Positions 41,527 to 50,282 of a stretch of DNA of 50,764 nucleotides are shown here, piece by piece. Below the pieces are notes generated by a model, which did no database searches, was not told where the DNA came from, and was given only the letters and a program-made list of their open reading frames with translations. The DNA comes from a virus, in the IMG/VR virus record IMGVR_UViG_3300049737_000544, positions 1 through 50,764 of that record, one strand, 5' to 3'. The translations under genes were made by a program, and so were the position numbers. Positions within the stretch are counted from its first letter, which is position 1. The number at the start of each line of letters is the position of its first letter.

Positions 41527-43131
41527 CTACCTCAATGATTTTTGTAATAAAAATAAAATTTCTTTTTCTGACAAATCAATTTTTCTGGCTGCTGCAACAC
41601 TTTTAATAGTTTGTATTTCATTTTCAAGAAAATCTTTGCCATAATTATTTTCGAGTTGTGAAATAGCAGAATTGTAATTTGCAGTACTTACATCAAAACT
41701 TTCATTGCCTTTTATAAATTTAAGTTCATCTGTAGATGGAACTGCTGGAAAACCTTTCGGCTCTGTTTTTTGCCCCATCATTAAATCTGATCTAATTTCT
41801 TCTTTAGAAGGATAAGTGTTTATAAAGGCTTGTTGTATAGATGAATCAGTTAAATCACCTGTCCACTCAAATAAACCTTCTTCTCTGTATGATTCGTTAG
41901 AATGAGGTTGAATAAATTTAGTAAATTCGTTTTTTTTGGGTCCAAGAATTTCTAAAACTTTAGCCAACTCTCTTGCTGTATTTCTTTTATCGGTTCCTCT
42001 TTTAAATCTTTCGAGAAGTTTATTCCCTCCTTGTTTAACAAAAGATTCTCTAATTTTATCAAATTGATTATTATAAGTTTCAAGAACTTTAATATTTATT
42101 TTAGCTATTTCTTCTGGGTCTAATACATTTGCTCTCCTTTGAGAATTATCTTTAGCCTCTGCAACAAATTTAAACATTTCAGCATTGCCAGTTCTTAAAA
42201 TAGTGCTAACAAGTTGTGTACTGCTTCCAGCAAAATCGACCATATCTTTGACAGAAACCTGTACTGCATCTCCTAAATTTTTATCTGATTGCTTTATAAC
42301 ATCTGAAGTAATGTCAGGCATATAACTACTAAAAATTTTTGTTGCTTGAGCTTCTGCGGCTTCTTTGGAGGCTCCTTTCTCTATTGCTGCTTTATATATG
42401 TCGTCATTACGAACAGTAAAATTACCTTTGATAATTGCAGCTTCCGAATTTTCTGTAAGTTGAGTATTTGATAAATCAGTATTTACATCAATAATTTTTC
42501 CTTCAAAATTTCCATCACTACTCACAAATCTTTTGCCAAAATAGTTTGTTGTTTTTGGTTTAAATATTTCATTAAAAGAATCGCTATTGTCAGCTAAGGC
42601 TTCTAGTCCAGCAGGATTTCCATTTTGCAATAAATCTAAGGCTTGTCTTGAGTCTTTTAAAGCCTTTACATACTTTGGGCTTATTACTTCGTAAATATCT
42701 AATCCCTTTTCAGAAACTTGGTCAAAATATGAAGAACCAATTTGAACTGCTAAATCGTAAGAGTTAGAGCCTCTTTTAAGCGTACCTTTTTCTATTTGGT
42801 CAGAAACATCTGCAAGATAATCAAAAGAATTCGCTAAAAAAGCATTATCAAGCGTTGTATTTCTAAATTCTGAAGTTCTTTCAGATTCTTGAAAAGTTAA
42901 CTCCTTAATATTTGAATCTATAAGATTTGTTTTGGCTGTGGAAAAAACATCAGTTTCTAAAACTGTAGCATCTCCGTCTTGTACTTTTGCTTCTAAATCT
43001 ACAAAAGGTTGAGTTTGTGCTTGTAATTTTTCTTCGGCTAGTTCTTTTTCAACTAAATTATCACCCAGTCTTGCAAAGCCCAACATAGTAGACAAAGAAC
43101 GATTAAAGCCTGTTGAAAAATCTGTTGCCAT
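41527..43131 (-). CDS. Internal virion protein candidate (534 aa)
   Basis: The 534-residue, acidic, mostly helical protein has no membrane segment or known domain. It lies between the gp14-like small proteins and the giant ejection protein, the place of T7 gp15 in podovirus cores. Size and helicity are compatible with an ejection-channel protein. The start, MATDFSTGFNRSLSTML, recalls internal virion proteins in marine podoviruses. Assignment is by order and composition. Confidence 0.6.
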   Translation of the reverse strand: MATDFSTGFNRSLSTMLGFARLGDNLVEKELAEEKLQAQTQPFVDLEAKVQDGDATVLETDVFSTAKTNLIDSNIKELTFQESERTSEFRNTTLDNAFLANSFDYLADVSDQIEKGTLKRGSNSYDLAVQIGSSYFDQVSEKGLDIYEVISPKYVKALKDSRQALDLLQNGNPAGLEALADNSDSFNEIFKPKTTNYFGKRFVSSDGNFEGKIIDVNTDLSNTQLTENSEAAIIKGNFTVRNDDIYKAAIEKGASKEAAEAQATKIFSSYMPDITSDVIKQSDKNLGDAVQVSVKDMVDFAGSSTQLVSTILRTGNAEMFKFVAEAKDNSQRRANVLDPEEIAKINIKVLETYNNQFDKIRESFVKQGGNKLLERFKRGTDKRNTARELAKVLEILGPKKNEFTKFIQPHSNESYREEGLFEWTGDLTDSSIQQAFINTYPSKEEIRSDLMMGQKTEPKGFPAVPSTDELKFIKGNESFDVSTANYNSAISQLENNYGKDFLENEIQTIKSVAAARKIDLSEKEILFLLQKSLR

Positions 43132-43132
43132 C

Positions 43133-43414
43133 TTAATCGAAAAGCTCCCCTAATAGATAGCCACCTACTAGACCTACTATTGCTCCTACAGGTCCAGCAG
43201 CTGCACCAGCACTTGCAAAAGCTCCGCCATATCCCACAGCTGCACCCACACCTGCCAGTGTACCTTTTGTCTGAGCCGCTGCCATATCTTTTTGTCTTTC
43301 AAGAGATTCTTCGGCAAGTTCTTGTTGTGCTTCTAGTTTTGCAGATTCAGTCAGTGCTCTCATTGCCTGATCTTTTTGCACTCTTCCTATTCCAATTAAT
43401 CCTTTTGCTGCCAT
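43133..43414 (-). CDS. Gly/Ala-rich virion protein with glycine zipper (93 aa)
   Basis: The N-terminal half is a Glu/Ala/Lys coiled coil (AKLEAQQELAEESLERQK). The C-terminal half is a Gly/Ala-rich hydrophobic segment with small-residue spacing (AGAAAGPVGAIVGLVGGYLL), able to cross a membrane. Such proteins may form part of the DNA-ejection channel. It lies between other internal virion genes with two-base gaps. Confidence 0.6.
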   Translation of the reverse strand: MAAKGLIGIGRVQKDQAMRALTESAKLEAQQELAEESLERQKDMAAAQTKGTLAGVGAAVGYGGAFASAGAAAGPVGAIVGLVGGYLLGELFD

Positions 43415-43416
43415 TT

Positions 43417-43929
43417 TTATACCGCTGTTCTTTGTTGTGTAATACTTCCTAACCCGCCAGAAAGAATTTGCATTCTTCTTTCTTCTGATCTCATTCTAGC
43501 AAAGTTTTTTGCCGCCACAATAGAACTAGTTTCAGTTCTGTCTAAAGAATTATTAGCTGTTTGTCCTACATTCATACCATAACCTGCTTGTCTCCTTTGC
43601 TCTTGCCCTCTTAAATTTGCAAAGGTACTAGCCGCAACTGATTGAGCTCTATTTATTTCGGCTTGTTGTTGTTCTGGAAAGCCTTCTTGCATTTCTGATA
43701 TTAGCCTTTGTTCTACTGGGAAAAATCTAGTTAAGTAATCTTGAAATTCTGCCTCATATAGTCTCGATAAAGTTTCTTGTGCTCCAAAATCTCCAGTAGC
43801 AGTAGGGTCTACAAAAGGTGTAGATATATTAGGTTGGACCGCACCAAAAATATTAGGGGGGGGCGAAAAAATGCCTAGTCCTGCTCCAAGAGCTGCTTGT
43901 CCCATTTGAGTATCAAGATATGGTCCCAT
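43417..43929 (-). CDS. Virion protein candidate (170 aa)
   Basis: A 170-residue protein with a Gly/Pro-rich N-terminus (GAGLGIFSPPPNIFGAVQ) and a long helical, Gln/Glu/Arg-rich remainder (QQQAEINRAQSVAASTF). It is adjacent to similar helical internal virion proteins. A G-run of eight (43856-43863) encodes the Pro cluster and is a point where sequencing or replication slippage could alter the frame. The specific role is unknown. Confidence 0.6.
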   Translation of the reverse strand: MGPYLDTQMGQAALGAGLGIFSPPPNIFGAVQPNISTPFVDPTATGDFGAQETLSRLYEAEFQDYLTRFFPVEQRLISEMQEGFPEQQQAEINRAQSVAASTFANLRGQEQRRQAGYGMNVGQTANNSLDRTETSSIVAAKNFARMRSEERRMQILSGGLGSITQQRTAV

Positions 43930-43931
43930 TA

Positions 43932-44519
43932 TTATTTACCAAAGCCTCCAGAAGCCATATATAAACCAACTCCTGTACCTACTCCTGTTCCAATTAAAGA
44001 TTGTCTTGCAAGATAATTATTCGCTGCTGTTTGAGCCTCAGATTTTGCTCTTTCAGTTGCTAAAGAAGCAACATCACCTATACCAGCAATTGCTTTGCCT
44101 GATTGTCCTTGTCCAATATTTATAAGACTTTGTAAGCCTTGATATTTTATATCGGCTTGACCTGACTGTGCCTCAGCTGCTGCCAACGAGGCTCCTCTTG
44201 CAGATTGATTTATAACATTCTCAACTGCTCCTCTATATTGACCGCTTGTTGGGTCCATACCCCTTGCAAAAGCTTCCGCTTCTATTCCCTTTCGTGTAGC
44301 TTGATATTCTGGTTGCTGTAAAGCATTTACAAAAGATTCTACGCTTTCAAAAGAAGCATCATCTCCCAAGCTAAAAACATCTTGTATATATTGATTTTCC
44401 AAGGGCACAAAATATTGTTGATAAAGATTAAATCTTCTTGCTGCAATTTCAGCTAATTTTTTTTGAGCCGCTGTATCTTTTACTGAGGCTGGACCGCCTT
44501 TACCACCACCACCACACAT
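43932..44519 (-). CDS. gp14-like internal virion protein (195 aa)
   Basis: The protein starts MCGGGGKGG and continues as long helices with ARRFNLYQQYFVPLENQYI and QPEYQATRKGIEAEAFARGM, then an Ala/Gln/Ser-rich region and a Gly-rich hydrophobic end (IGTGVGTGVGLYMASGGF). Short proteins beginning MC-G and ending in Gly-rich hydrophobic stretches are typical of T7 gp14-like ejection proteins, which enter the outer membrane. The neighbours fit the gp14-gp15-gp16 order. Confidence 0.7.
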   Translation of the reverse strand: MCGGGGKGGPASVKDTAAQKKLAEIAARRFNLYQQYFVPLENQYIQDVFSLGDDASFESVESFVNALQQPEYQATRKGIEAEAFARGMDPTSGQYRGAVENVINQSARGASLAAAEAQSGQADIKYQGLQSLINIGQGQSGKAIAGIGDVASLATERAKSEAQTAANNYLARQSLIGTGVGTGVGLYMASGGFGK

Positions 44520-44520
44520 A

Positions 44521-44982
44521 TTAAATCCTCTTTTTTGTTATGAATCCAACTTCACTATAGCCATTAGATTCTAGAAATTTTTTATAACTTTTACTTACTT
44601 GATTTGTAGAAGAGCCAATGCATATTTCTACAGCATTTTTATGTTTAGCCCAAGATTCAAATCTATTTAACATAACTTTTAATCCCTCATAAGCATAATT
44701 TCTGTAATCAGGTAAAAATAAAACTATTAAGTCTTGAGCTAGTATTTTCTTTGAAAAAAAGTATTCCGTTACATATCCAAAAAAAATTCCTATAACTTTT
44801 TCTTCAAGTTCTGCTACACAAGCAAAAACATCTGAAGAACTTGTATTAGCTCCTTGAATTATTAGATCATTATATTTATCAATATCCCATCCTGCTACAG
44901 AAAAAAGACTATTCTCTTGAAAACCTTTTCCTATTTCGAGGCATTGATGATAATCATCTAACTCAAGCTTCCTAATAATCAT
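44521..44982 (-). CDS. GNAT N-acetyltransferase-like protein
   Basis: A 153-residue protein with the GNAT order: an N-terminal strand and helix (MIIRKLELDDYHQCLEIGKG), central strands (VFACVAELEEKVIGIFFGYV), and the motif A region with LPDYRNYAYEGLKVMLNRFE in place of the usual Q/R-x-x-G-x-G/A. The acetyl-CoA loop is therefore degenerate. Small GNATs lie next to internal virion genes in many podoviruses, with unknown target. It is the first gene of the right late block, behind a promoter-like site. Confidence 0.75.
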   Translation of the reverse strand: MIIRKLELDDYHQCLEIGKGFQENSLFSVAGWDIDKYNDLIIQGANTSSSDVFACVAELEEKVIGIFFGYVTEYFFSKKILAQDLIVLFLPDYRNYAYEGLKVMLNRFESWAKHKNAVEICIGSSTNQVSKSYKKFLESNGYSEVGFITKKRI

Positions 44983-44994
44983 ACAGTTAATTAG

Positions 44995-45023
44995 AAGATA
45001 CCATCTTTTAATACTTGTATCAA
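44995..45023 (-). promoter_or_regulatory. Sigma70-like promoter for right late genes
   Basis: On the minus strand TTGATA (45023-45018), 17 bases, then TATCTT (45000-44995), 13 bases before the GNAT ATG. It has the same -10 and spacing as the site at 17804-17832. Confidence 0.55.
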
Positions 45024-45057
45024 AGCAGAATCCTTATATATCTTGATAAATTAATTA

Positions 45058-45086
45058 TTGAATCTTTTGTAATTATATGTTACACT
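45058..45086 (+). promoter_or_regulatory. Extended -10 promoter of the plus-strand islet
   Basis: TTGAAT (45058-45063), 17 bases, then TACACT (45081-45086) with TGT directly before. It drives the two plus-strand genes that interrupt the late block and matches the plus-strand promoter family at 30606 and 32106. Confidence 0.65.
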
Positions 45087-45117
45087 TCTATTTTATTCAT
45101 CAATAAAGGAGAAAAAA

Positions 45118-45321
45118 ATGATTAATAAATTTGTGATAACAGTTGAATGTCCTGTTGGAAAAAAAGACATACACTTTAATTTTAAATATTTGGAAGAAAA
45201 ACAAAAATGGATAGTATCTGATAGAAGGGTAGCTTCTGGAGCAAGTTCTATTTATGAAAACCATAATTTAGAAAATGCTATAAGAGATATACTTAGCATC
45301 AAAGCTATGGAGGTCAAATGA
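45118..45321 (+). CDS. Small plus-strand protein (67 aa) in the late block
   Basis: The 67-residue product (MINKFVITVECPVGKKDIHF...) looks like a compact alpha-beta protein with basic surface. AAAGGAG precedes the ATG and an extended -10 promoter lies upstream. Its stop overlaps the next start by four bases. No family is recognised. It forms a separate plus-strand pair with the next gene. Confidence 0.65.
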   Translation: MINKFVITVECPVGKKDIHFNFKYLEEKQKWIVSDRRVASGASSIYENHNLENAIRDILSIKAMEVK

Positions 45322-45788
45322 AAACCTCTAAAGAATCTTTAAAAATTTATAAAAAAATAAATGATCTTTGGTTGTCAAATGATTATTTGACAGCTACTCA
45401 AGTACGACAAAAAGTCCGTTGGTATTATTTTACAGGCAAAGATAATCCTTTTAAATTAAATAAAATAGATTACAAATTGGCTAAATCAATTTGTCGTCAA
45501 ATTTATAAGAGGACCCTTCAAAAAAAATGTCCCTTTGTTTTTGAAAATGAAACAGGTCGCAGACATAATTGGAGAACTTGGAGCAAAAAAAATGTTTACA
45601 ACATTAATACCGATACAGGCTGGTCATGTTTGACACATGATTTTTCTCACTGGATGCACCATGAAAAATACAGGGGAAATAAAAGACCTCATTGTGCAGA
45701 ACACGCAGCCTTAGAATTGCGTATGACAAAACTGGTTTTAGAAAAACTAAGTAAGATTAAGATTAAGATGGAGGACTTGGAAAAATAA
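45318..45788 (+). CDS. His/Cys-rich plus-strand protein (156 aa)
   Basis: A 156-residue basic protein. Near residues 100-130 lies a dense His/Cys cluster, LTHDFSHWMHHEKYRG followed by PHCAEHAALELR, suggesting a metal site (several H-x3/4-H spacings) possibly of a SprT- or HNH-like nuclease type, though neither family matches well. Its DNA near residue 20 contains a perfect palindrome shared with the integrase gene. Its 3' end overlaps the convergent tail chaperone by 26 bases. Confidence 0.6.
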   Translation: MKTSKESLKIYKKINDLWLSNDYLTATQVRQKVRWYYFTGKDNPFKLNKIDYKLAKSICRQIYKRTLQKKCPFVFENETGRRHNWRTWSKKNVYNINTDTGWSCLTHDFSHWMHHEKYRGNKRPHCAEHAALELRMTKLVLEKLSKIKIKMEDLEK

Positions 45789-46200
45789 CTTCAGATAAAG
45801 ATTCTATGTTGTTGTATTTTTCTGGAAGGTCTCTAAGTTCTTGTCGATAGGAAGCCCATTCAGCTATTTTGCTGTCAGATAATTTACAATCTGTTATTTG
45901 GGTCCAATCACATCTAAAAAGCAGACCATCTCTTTCTCTACGAAGTAAGATCAAACAACGAGCTTTATCTGCCTCCCATTCTTTAGTATCGTAATTGAAC
46001 TTATGATATTCTGTAGGTTTGGGAGGTTTTGCTACTAACCCTTTATCAAAAACATAGTGAGTGTCAGGAGTTACTGATTCTGAGATTATTAAAACCTCTT
46101 GCCCTTCATCAGCATTCATGGCTTCTACAGATGAAAGCGTAGACTCACCCCAATAAATAATTCTTCCACTTGAAATTTCGTAAACTATATATTTAATCAT
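45763..46200 (-). CDS. Phage tail fibre assembly chaperone-like protein
   Basis: The 145-residue protein ends in the pattern RRERDGLLFRCDWTQITDCKL followed by WASYRQELRDLPE, the signature of the phage tail assembly chaperone family (Phage_tail_APC). These proteins help fibres fold or attach to the tail. It lies directly after the fibre gene, with a four-base overlap, which fits. The N-terminal half is beta-rich. The 3' end converges with the plus-strand pair. Confidence 0.8.
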   Translation of the reverse strand: MIKYIVYEISSGRIIYWGESTLSSVEAMNADEGQEVLIISESVTPDTHYVFDKGLVAKPPKPTEYHKFNYDTKEWEADKARCLILLRRERDGLLFRCDWTQITDCKLSDSKIAEWASYRQELRDLPEKYNNIESLSEVIFPSPPS

Positions 46201-47423
46201 CTTAGAGTTCCTAAAACAGTAATGTTTGCTGATTGAGTTTCTTGGTTTCCATCATAAGCCAATAACTCTCCTACTACAGTAGAAGTTCCTGAAGGTAGGC
46301 TAATTTTAACTGCAGCTACAACCTGCATCGTTATATAAACCCCACCTGAAGAGTTATTATAACCAGAAAAATAAGTTACTCCGCCAACCTTTATATAAAT
46401 ATAAGAACCGCCAAAAGCCACATACGCACCATTAAAAGTTAAAAAAACAACAACATTACCTGCTACAGGCATAGTTATTGAAGTGCTTACAGTAGCAACT
46501 CCAGAAGCATTTGCACCAGCATTTGCAGAACTTGGTATTGTTACTGCTTCACCTGCAATTTGCAGAGTATCAACAGCAGCGGTACCTATCTTTGCTTGAG
46601 TTATAGCGGCACTACCAATCTTTGCAGAGGTTACAGCTGCAGAACCAATTTTAGCCGTGTTTATACTTCCATCAATAATTTTTACAGTATCAATACTTGC
46701 ATTAGCAATCTTTGAGTTAGTAATTTGTGCGTTTGCAATTTTTGCACTGGTAATTGCTGCATCAGCAATCTTTGCACTATCTATCGCTGCATTAGCAATT
46801 TTTGCATTTACAATAGCAGCATCAGCAATACTGTCAGTATCAATTAAAGTAGTTTGAGCATTTAATCCTGTAGTGCTATGCACTGGACCAGCAACATCAT
46901 TTTGATTTACATGACGAATCCAATAATATTTATTTACACCAGTACCAACTCCATGACTAAAAACAGTTGCAGTTGTTTGACCAAGGAATTTTGGTGACAA
47001 TCTTCCTTTTGAAACTTCTGCGGAAGCAAAACTATTTGTATCAGCAACAAAAATTTCTGTATGAGAGTGACCTGCATAATTAGGATAATCCCAATCTATA
47101 ATAATATTTTTAAAAGCACCATCTATAGATGCTCCTGTTGGAGCAGTTGGAAAATCTATTCCCTTATCTATTATTGGTAAAAGATCAAAGCTTTTCCCGC
47201 CTGTTGATTTAATAACATTTTTTTCTACTAAACCTATACTTTCTAAATCTCCAAAGGTTACAGCACTATCTAATTTATCTCCTTTTTCGCCTGTAAGTTG
47301 TTGCAAAGAGTCATTTACTGATTGAGCAAATCTTTTACCTTCTGGACCAAACTCACTAGGAACAGGGAAAGAACCTTTTGCTCCTTTTCTTTTTCTGTTA
47401 TTTTTTAAATAATCTTCAGGCAT
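46197..47423 (-). CDS. Tail fibre with AKI-repeat shaft (408 aa)
   Basis: A 408-residue fibre. The N-terminal region (about 1-70) is an attachment type with FGPEGKRFAQSVNDSLQQL. About residues 195-290 are built of ten-residue repeats such as DSAKIADAAI, TSAKIANAQI and NSKIANASI, giving a beta-spiral or triple-helix shaft. The last 110 residues are a beta-sandwich knob (ISLPSGTSTVVGELL) that probably binds the receptor. A fibre chaperone follows. This is a second fibre, distinct from the collagen/S74 protein. Confidence 0.8.
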   Translation of the reverse strand: MPEDYLKNNRKRKGAKGSFPVPSEFGPEGKRFAQSVNDSLQQLTGEKGDKLDSAVTFGDLESIGLVEKNVIKSTGGKSFDLLPIIDKGIDFPTAPTGASIDGAFKNIIIDWDYPNYAGHSHTEIFVADTNSFASAEVSKGRLSPKFLGQTTATVFSHGVGTGVNKYYWIRHVNQNDVAGPVHSTTGLNAQTTLIDTDSIADAAIVNAKIANAAIDSAKIADAAITSAKIANAQITNSKIANASIDTVKIIDGSINTAKIGSAAVTSAKIGSAAITQAKIGTAAVDTLQIAGEAVTIPSSANAGANASGVATVSTSITMPVAGNVVVFLTFNGAYVAFGGSYIYIKVGGVTYFSGYNNSSGGVYITMQVVAAVKISLPSGTSTVVGELLAYDGNQETQSANITVLGTLR

Positions 47424-49096
47424 TAATTTATTTCCTGTGGACTTTCATAAACACAAACTTCATTAATGGTATCTGTGCCTTCAAGCTGTATCTCAACCGA
47501 CTTACATCTGTAACCACTTGGCAGTCTAAAGAAATTTCCATTAGCAACTGTTTGTGTGTGTTTTAAAACTCCATCAGCAAATAATTTAAAAGTTAAAGAA
47601 CTATAAGACTCTGCATTTACTTTCCCAACAGAAGGGCAAACATCAACATTACTGTAAAACTCTTTTGATTTCCATAAATAGGTTCTTGATGAAGTTCCTT
47701 GAGCAAAAGCTTTTAAGTCACCATTAATTACTAAGTATAAAATGTCATTTAACCTGTCGTTATAACCAGCAGTAGCATAAAAATCTAAATTTACAAAAGC
47801 GTTTTTCCCTCCTCTTGGGTCAAACAAAAAACCTTTTTTAGTTGAGTTATCACTGCCATCAAAAGTAAAAGCAATATATTTGCCTTCATATTCATAAGCT
47901 TCAATATTTGAAGGATAATAATCTTGCCATTGATCTCTTGTAAATATTTGATCTGTAATTACTTGCACACCTGTACCTGAAACAGAAACCAAACCATCTG
48001 GAGAACTGTAAATTGCATATTCCCCCATATCTACTAAAGACCTTTTATTTGCATTAGGTAAATTAGCATCAATTTCTACCATTCCCATTGCACTTGGGTC
48101 TGTTCCAGAAACTAATAAAGGCTTTCCTTTTGTAGTAACTAAGAGTCCCTGTGCAATAGATGTTATTGCAACAACATCATCTTTCGTTGTTAGTTGATTT
48201 CCTTCAGGATAAGAATGTGGCAAATAAGGTTCGCTAAATAATAAAGTCTTACCTGCAAATCCAGCGGTTATGCCATTAGGCATAGCTGTTATTCCCAACA
48301 TAGGTCCATCTGGATGTGTTGATGTATCATCATCTGGAGGTGCTAAATTGTCGCTTGATTCAAACTCCTCTCCTAAAAGACTATCAACTACAGCTTCAGT
48401 AAAACTACCTGAAGAAGTACCAGCTATATCAGTTACAAATCTGAACAAACCATTTACATCTGTTCTATATAATCTTCTTTTTGAAATACTATATGTTCCA
48501 GAAGAAGCTGCTGGAATATTTAAAGTAACAGTTGCTCCATCAGCCGCATCAACAATTTCTGAAGAAGTTACAGGAGAGGGAGGTCCTTCTTCTCCAAAAG
48601 TTGTTATTTCTGTGTAGATATAAGCCCTTGAGGTGACACCTGCATCTGGAACAGCAGAATTATTTACAGATATTGAACTTATAGCTGCTGGAGTAGGCAG
48701 ACCCAATCTGAAAGATGCTGCTGGGTAAGGACCAGAACCGCTAATTAAATTAGCTTGTCCTCCATACTTGGGGAAACCTCCATTGCCTGTAAAATAAATT
48801 CTGTTATGCAAGTCTTGTTTAATAGGGCTTCTAATAATATCTACATCTTCTGTAAATGTGAGCCATTCATTTGTAGTTGCTTGAAATATTGTTTTTGTAC
48901 TTGTAGATATATGTGAGGCTGGATGAGAGTCAGGGTCAGCTGCCTCCGAAGGATGATCTGTATCAGTTTTTATGCCTTCTATTCGACCTGAGTCTAGAAA
49001 AACATTTTGTGCATTTTGTGCAATATCTTCAGCTAACAATCTAGGTGAGATTTTTTTGCTTAAACCGCTGAATATTTGTATTTTAAAACCAGCCAT
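47423..49096 (-). CDS. Tail nozzle / stabilisation-like protein (557 aa)
   Basis: A 557-residue, mainly beta protein. Features include LLAEDIAQNAQNVFLDSGRI near the start, a fibronectin-like middle (TEITTFGEEGPPSPVTS), and the segment ISSPDGLVSVSGTGVQVITDQIFTRDQW-like pattern near residues 370-400 that occurs in podovirus tail nozzle or P22 gp10-like stabilisation proteins. It would close the tail tube below the adaptors. The function is inferred from pattern and its place before the fibre gene. Confidence 0.65.
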   Translation of the reverse strand: MAGFKIQIFSGLSKKISPRLLAEDIAQNAQNVFLDSGRIEGIKTDTDHPSEAADPDSHPASHISTSTKTIFQATTNEWLTFTEDVDIIRSPIKQDLHNRIYFTGNGGFPKYGGQANLISGSGPYPAASFRLGLPTPAAISSISVNNSAVPDAGVTSRAYIYTEITTFGEEGPPSPVTSSEIVDAADGATVTLNIPAASSGTYSISKRRLYRTDVNGLFRFVTDIAGTSSGSFTEAVVDSLLGEEFESSDNLAPPDDDTSTHPDGPMLGITAMPNGITAGFAGKTLLFSEPYLPHSYPEGNQLTTKDDVVAITSIAQGLLVTTKGKPLLVSGTDPSAMGMVEIDANLPNANKRSLVDMGEYAIYSSPDGLVSVSGTGVQVITDQIFTRDQWQDYYPSNIEAYEYEGKYIAFTFDGSDNSTKKGFLFDPRGGKNAFVNLDFYATAGYNDRLNDILYLVINGDLKAFAQGTSSRTYLWKSKEFYSNVDVCPSVGKVNAESYSSLTFKLFADGVLKHTQTVANGNFFRLPSGYRCKSVEIQLEGTDTINEVCVYESPQEIN

Positions 49097-49100
49097 ATTA

Positions 49101-49505
49101 TCAAGAATTATTTTGTTTTAAATTATTTCTAGCTACTCCTTTTACTTTTTCATAAGTACGCATTGAGCCAAGACCTAAAAGAGAAAGAGTTAAGGTCATA
49201 AGACCTTCTGTAGAAATTTCAGGAGGTGTAATTTCTGCTCCAAAAACAACTACAAACCAATTTAACAAAGGAGCTAATAAAAAACTCCAGAACAAACCTA
49301 ATGCTGCTATCCATAATAAAGCAGGTCTTGCTCCTGCAACAAAAATTGAAGAGTGTTTTGCTTGTTCTAAATTAATTTGATTTTGTTGTTTAGAGAGCTC
49401 AAACATTTGAGTTTTTATAGCGTGTTCCAATTCCATTTTTTTTGTTCTATCTGGAACAAGTTTGTCCACTATTTCACTTATGGGTGATAAAAATTTATCT
49501 ATCAT
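49101..49505 (-). CDS. Holin, 3-TM family (GTA_holin_3TM-like)
   Basis: The 134-residue protein has an N-terminal amphipathic part, then ARPALLWIAALGLFWSFLL and two more hydrophobic segments (NWFVVVFG and LMTLTLSLLGLGS). The ARP-x-L-W element and layout are typical of the 3-TM holin family known from gene-transfer agents and marine phages. It would open the inner membrane for the M15 endolysin (start at 1-84). AGAGG precedes the start. Confidence 0.8.
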   Translation of the reverse strand: MIDKFLSPISEIVDKLVPDRTKKMELEHAIKTQMFELSKQQNQINLEQAKHSSIFVAGARPALLWIAALGLFWSFLLAPLLNWFVVVFGAEITPPEISTEGLMTLTLSLLGLGSMRTYEKVKGVARNNLKQNNS

Positions 49506-49513
49506 TTTTTCCT

Positions 49514-49690
49514 CTATTTGAGATTTATTATTGCTACCAGCACCCCTACTAATAATACGTTGGTATTTAATAAAAGCACCCCTAGCAGAGTATGATACCA
49601 GACCCAGCGATGCTTATATAGATTATGAATATTGAGTTTTAAATCCTCGTCTGTATATTCATCTATTGAATTTTTATTTTTTTTTGTCAT
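49514..49690 (-). CDS. Small single-pass membrane protein (58 aa)
   Basis: An ORF with an acidic N-terminal half (MTKKNKNSIDEYTDEDLKLN) and a C-terminal transmembrane helix (LLNTNVLLVGVLVAII). It lies between the hydroxylase copy and the holin, its start one base from the hydroxylase stop. A lysis accessory such as an antiholin or spanin-like protein is likely by position. This gene replaces the M15 peptidase that follows the other hydroxylase copy. Confidence 0.6.
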   Translation of the reverse strand: MTKKNKNSIDEYTDEDLKLNIHNLYKHRWVWYHTLLGVLLLNTNVLLVGVLVAIINLK

Positions 49691-49691
49691 T

Positions 49692-50282
49692 TTATGTCCA
49701 TTGTTTGCCTTCTCGCCAACCTACTAGAGCATGACGTTGTCCCTCAGTAATTTCTGTAACTCTATGTTGTAAGAAAGAAGGGAACACTATTACTGTACCT
49801 TTCTGCCTTAGTTTTTCTTTCAGTTCTGGCGTAGAAGGTATATCTAAAAATTCTAAATCTCCGCCAGTATACGCATCTGAGTCAGATAATTGTATAGAAA
49901 AACTAAGTTTTCTTTCATACATACCCTGCTTAACTTCTCCTAAAAAAGAGTCTTGATGCCAGTTATAAAAACTACCTTTATTATATTCTGTGTGTTGGAT
50001 ATATCTACATATTCCTGATAGATCAAAACCAAACCAATCCATATTAGCTTTGTTTACATAATTGTCTGCTAAATCTTTAGCCTCTTTATATAAATTTGGC
50101 ATAGAGTCATTTAACCAACGTAGTTGTGTAACTCTATATTTATCATCTTCTTTTGCATTTTCTTCAAAACCTATTTCTGCTTTTTCAATGGGTACATTTT
50201 CTAAAACATGAAGATGCAAGTTATCTAAATATTTTAATAATTCTTCATTTGGATTTTCAAAAATTGCTATTCTTCCAAGCAT
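49692..50282 (-). CDS. PKHD-type 2OG-Fe(II) dioxygenase, copy 2
   Basis: The 196-residue product has all the ligands of copy 1: His109, Asp111, His173 and Arg183. It differs at ten positions, from residue 91 onward (Val to Ile at 91, Ala to Val at 117, and several in 134-181), while the first 90 residues are identical. Two functional copies may have different targets, or this pattern may reflect recombination between variants. It is followed by the 58-residue membrane protein rather than the endolysin. Confidence 0.9.
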   Translation of the reverse strand: MLGRIAIFENPNEELLKYLDNLHLHVLENVPIEKAEIGFEENAKEDDKYRVTQLRWLNDSMPNLYKEAKDLADNYVNKANMDWFGFDLSGICRYIQHTEYNKGSFYNWHQDSFLGEVKQGMYERKLSFSIQLSDSDAYTGGDLEFLDIPSTPELKEKLRQKGTVIVFPSFLQHRVTEITEGQRHALVGWREGKQWT

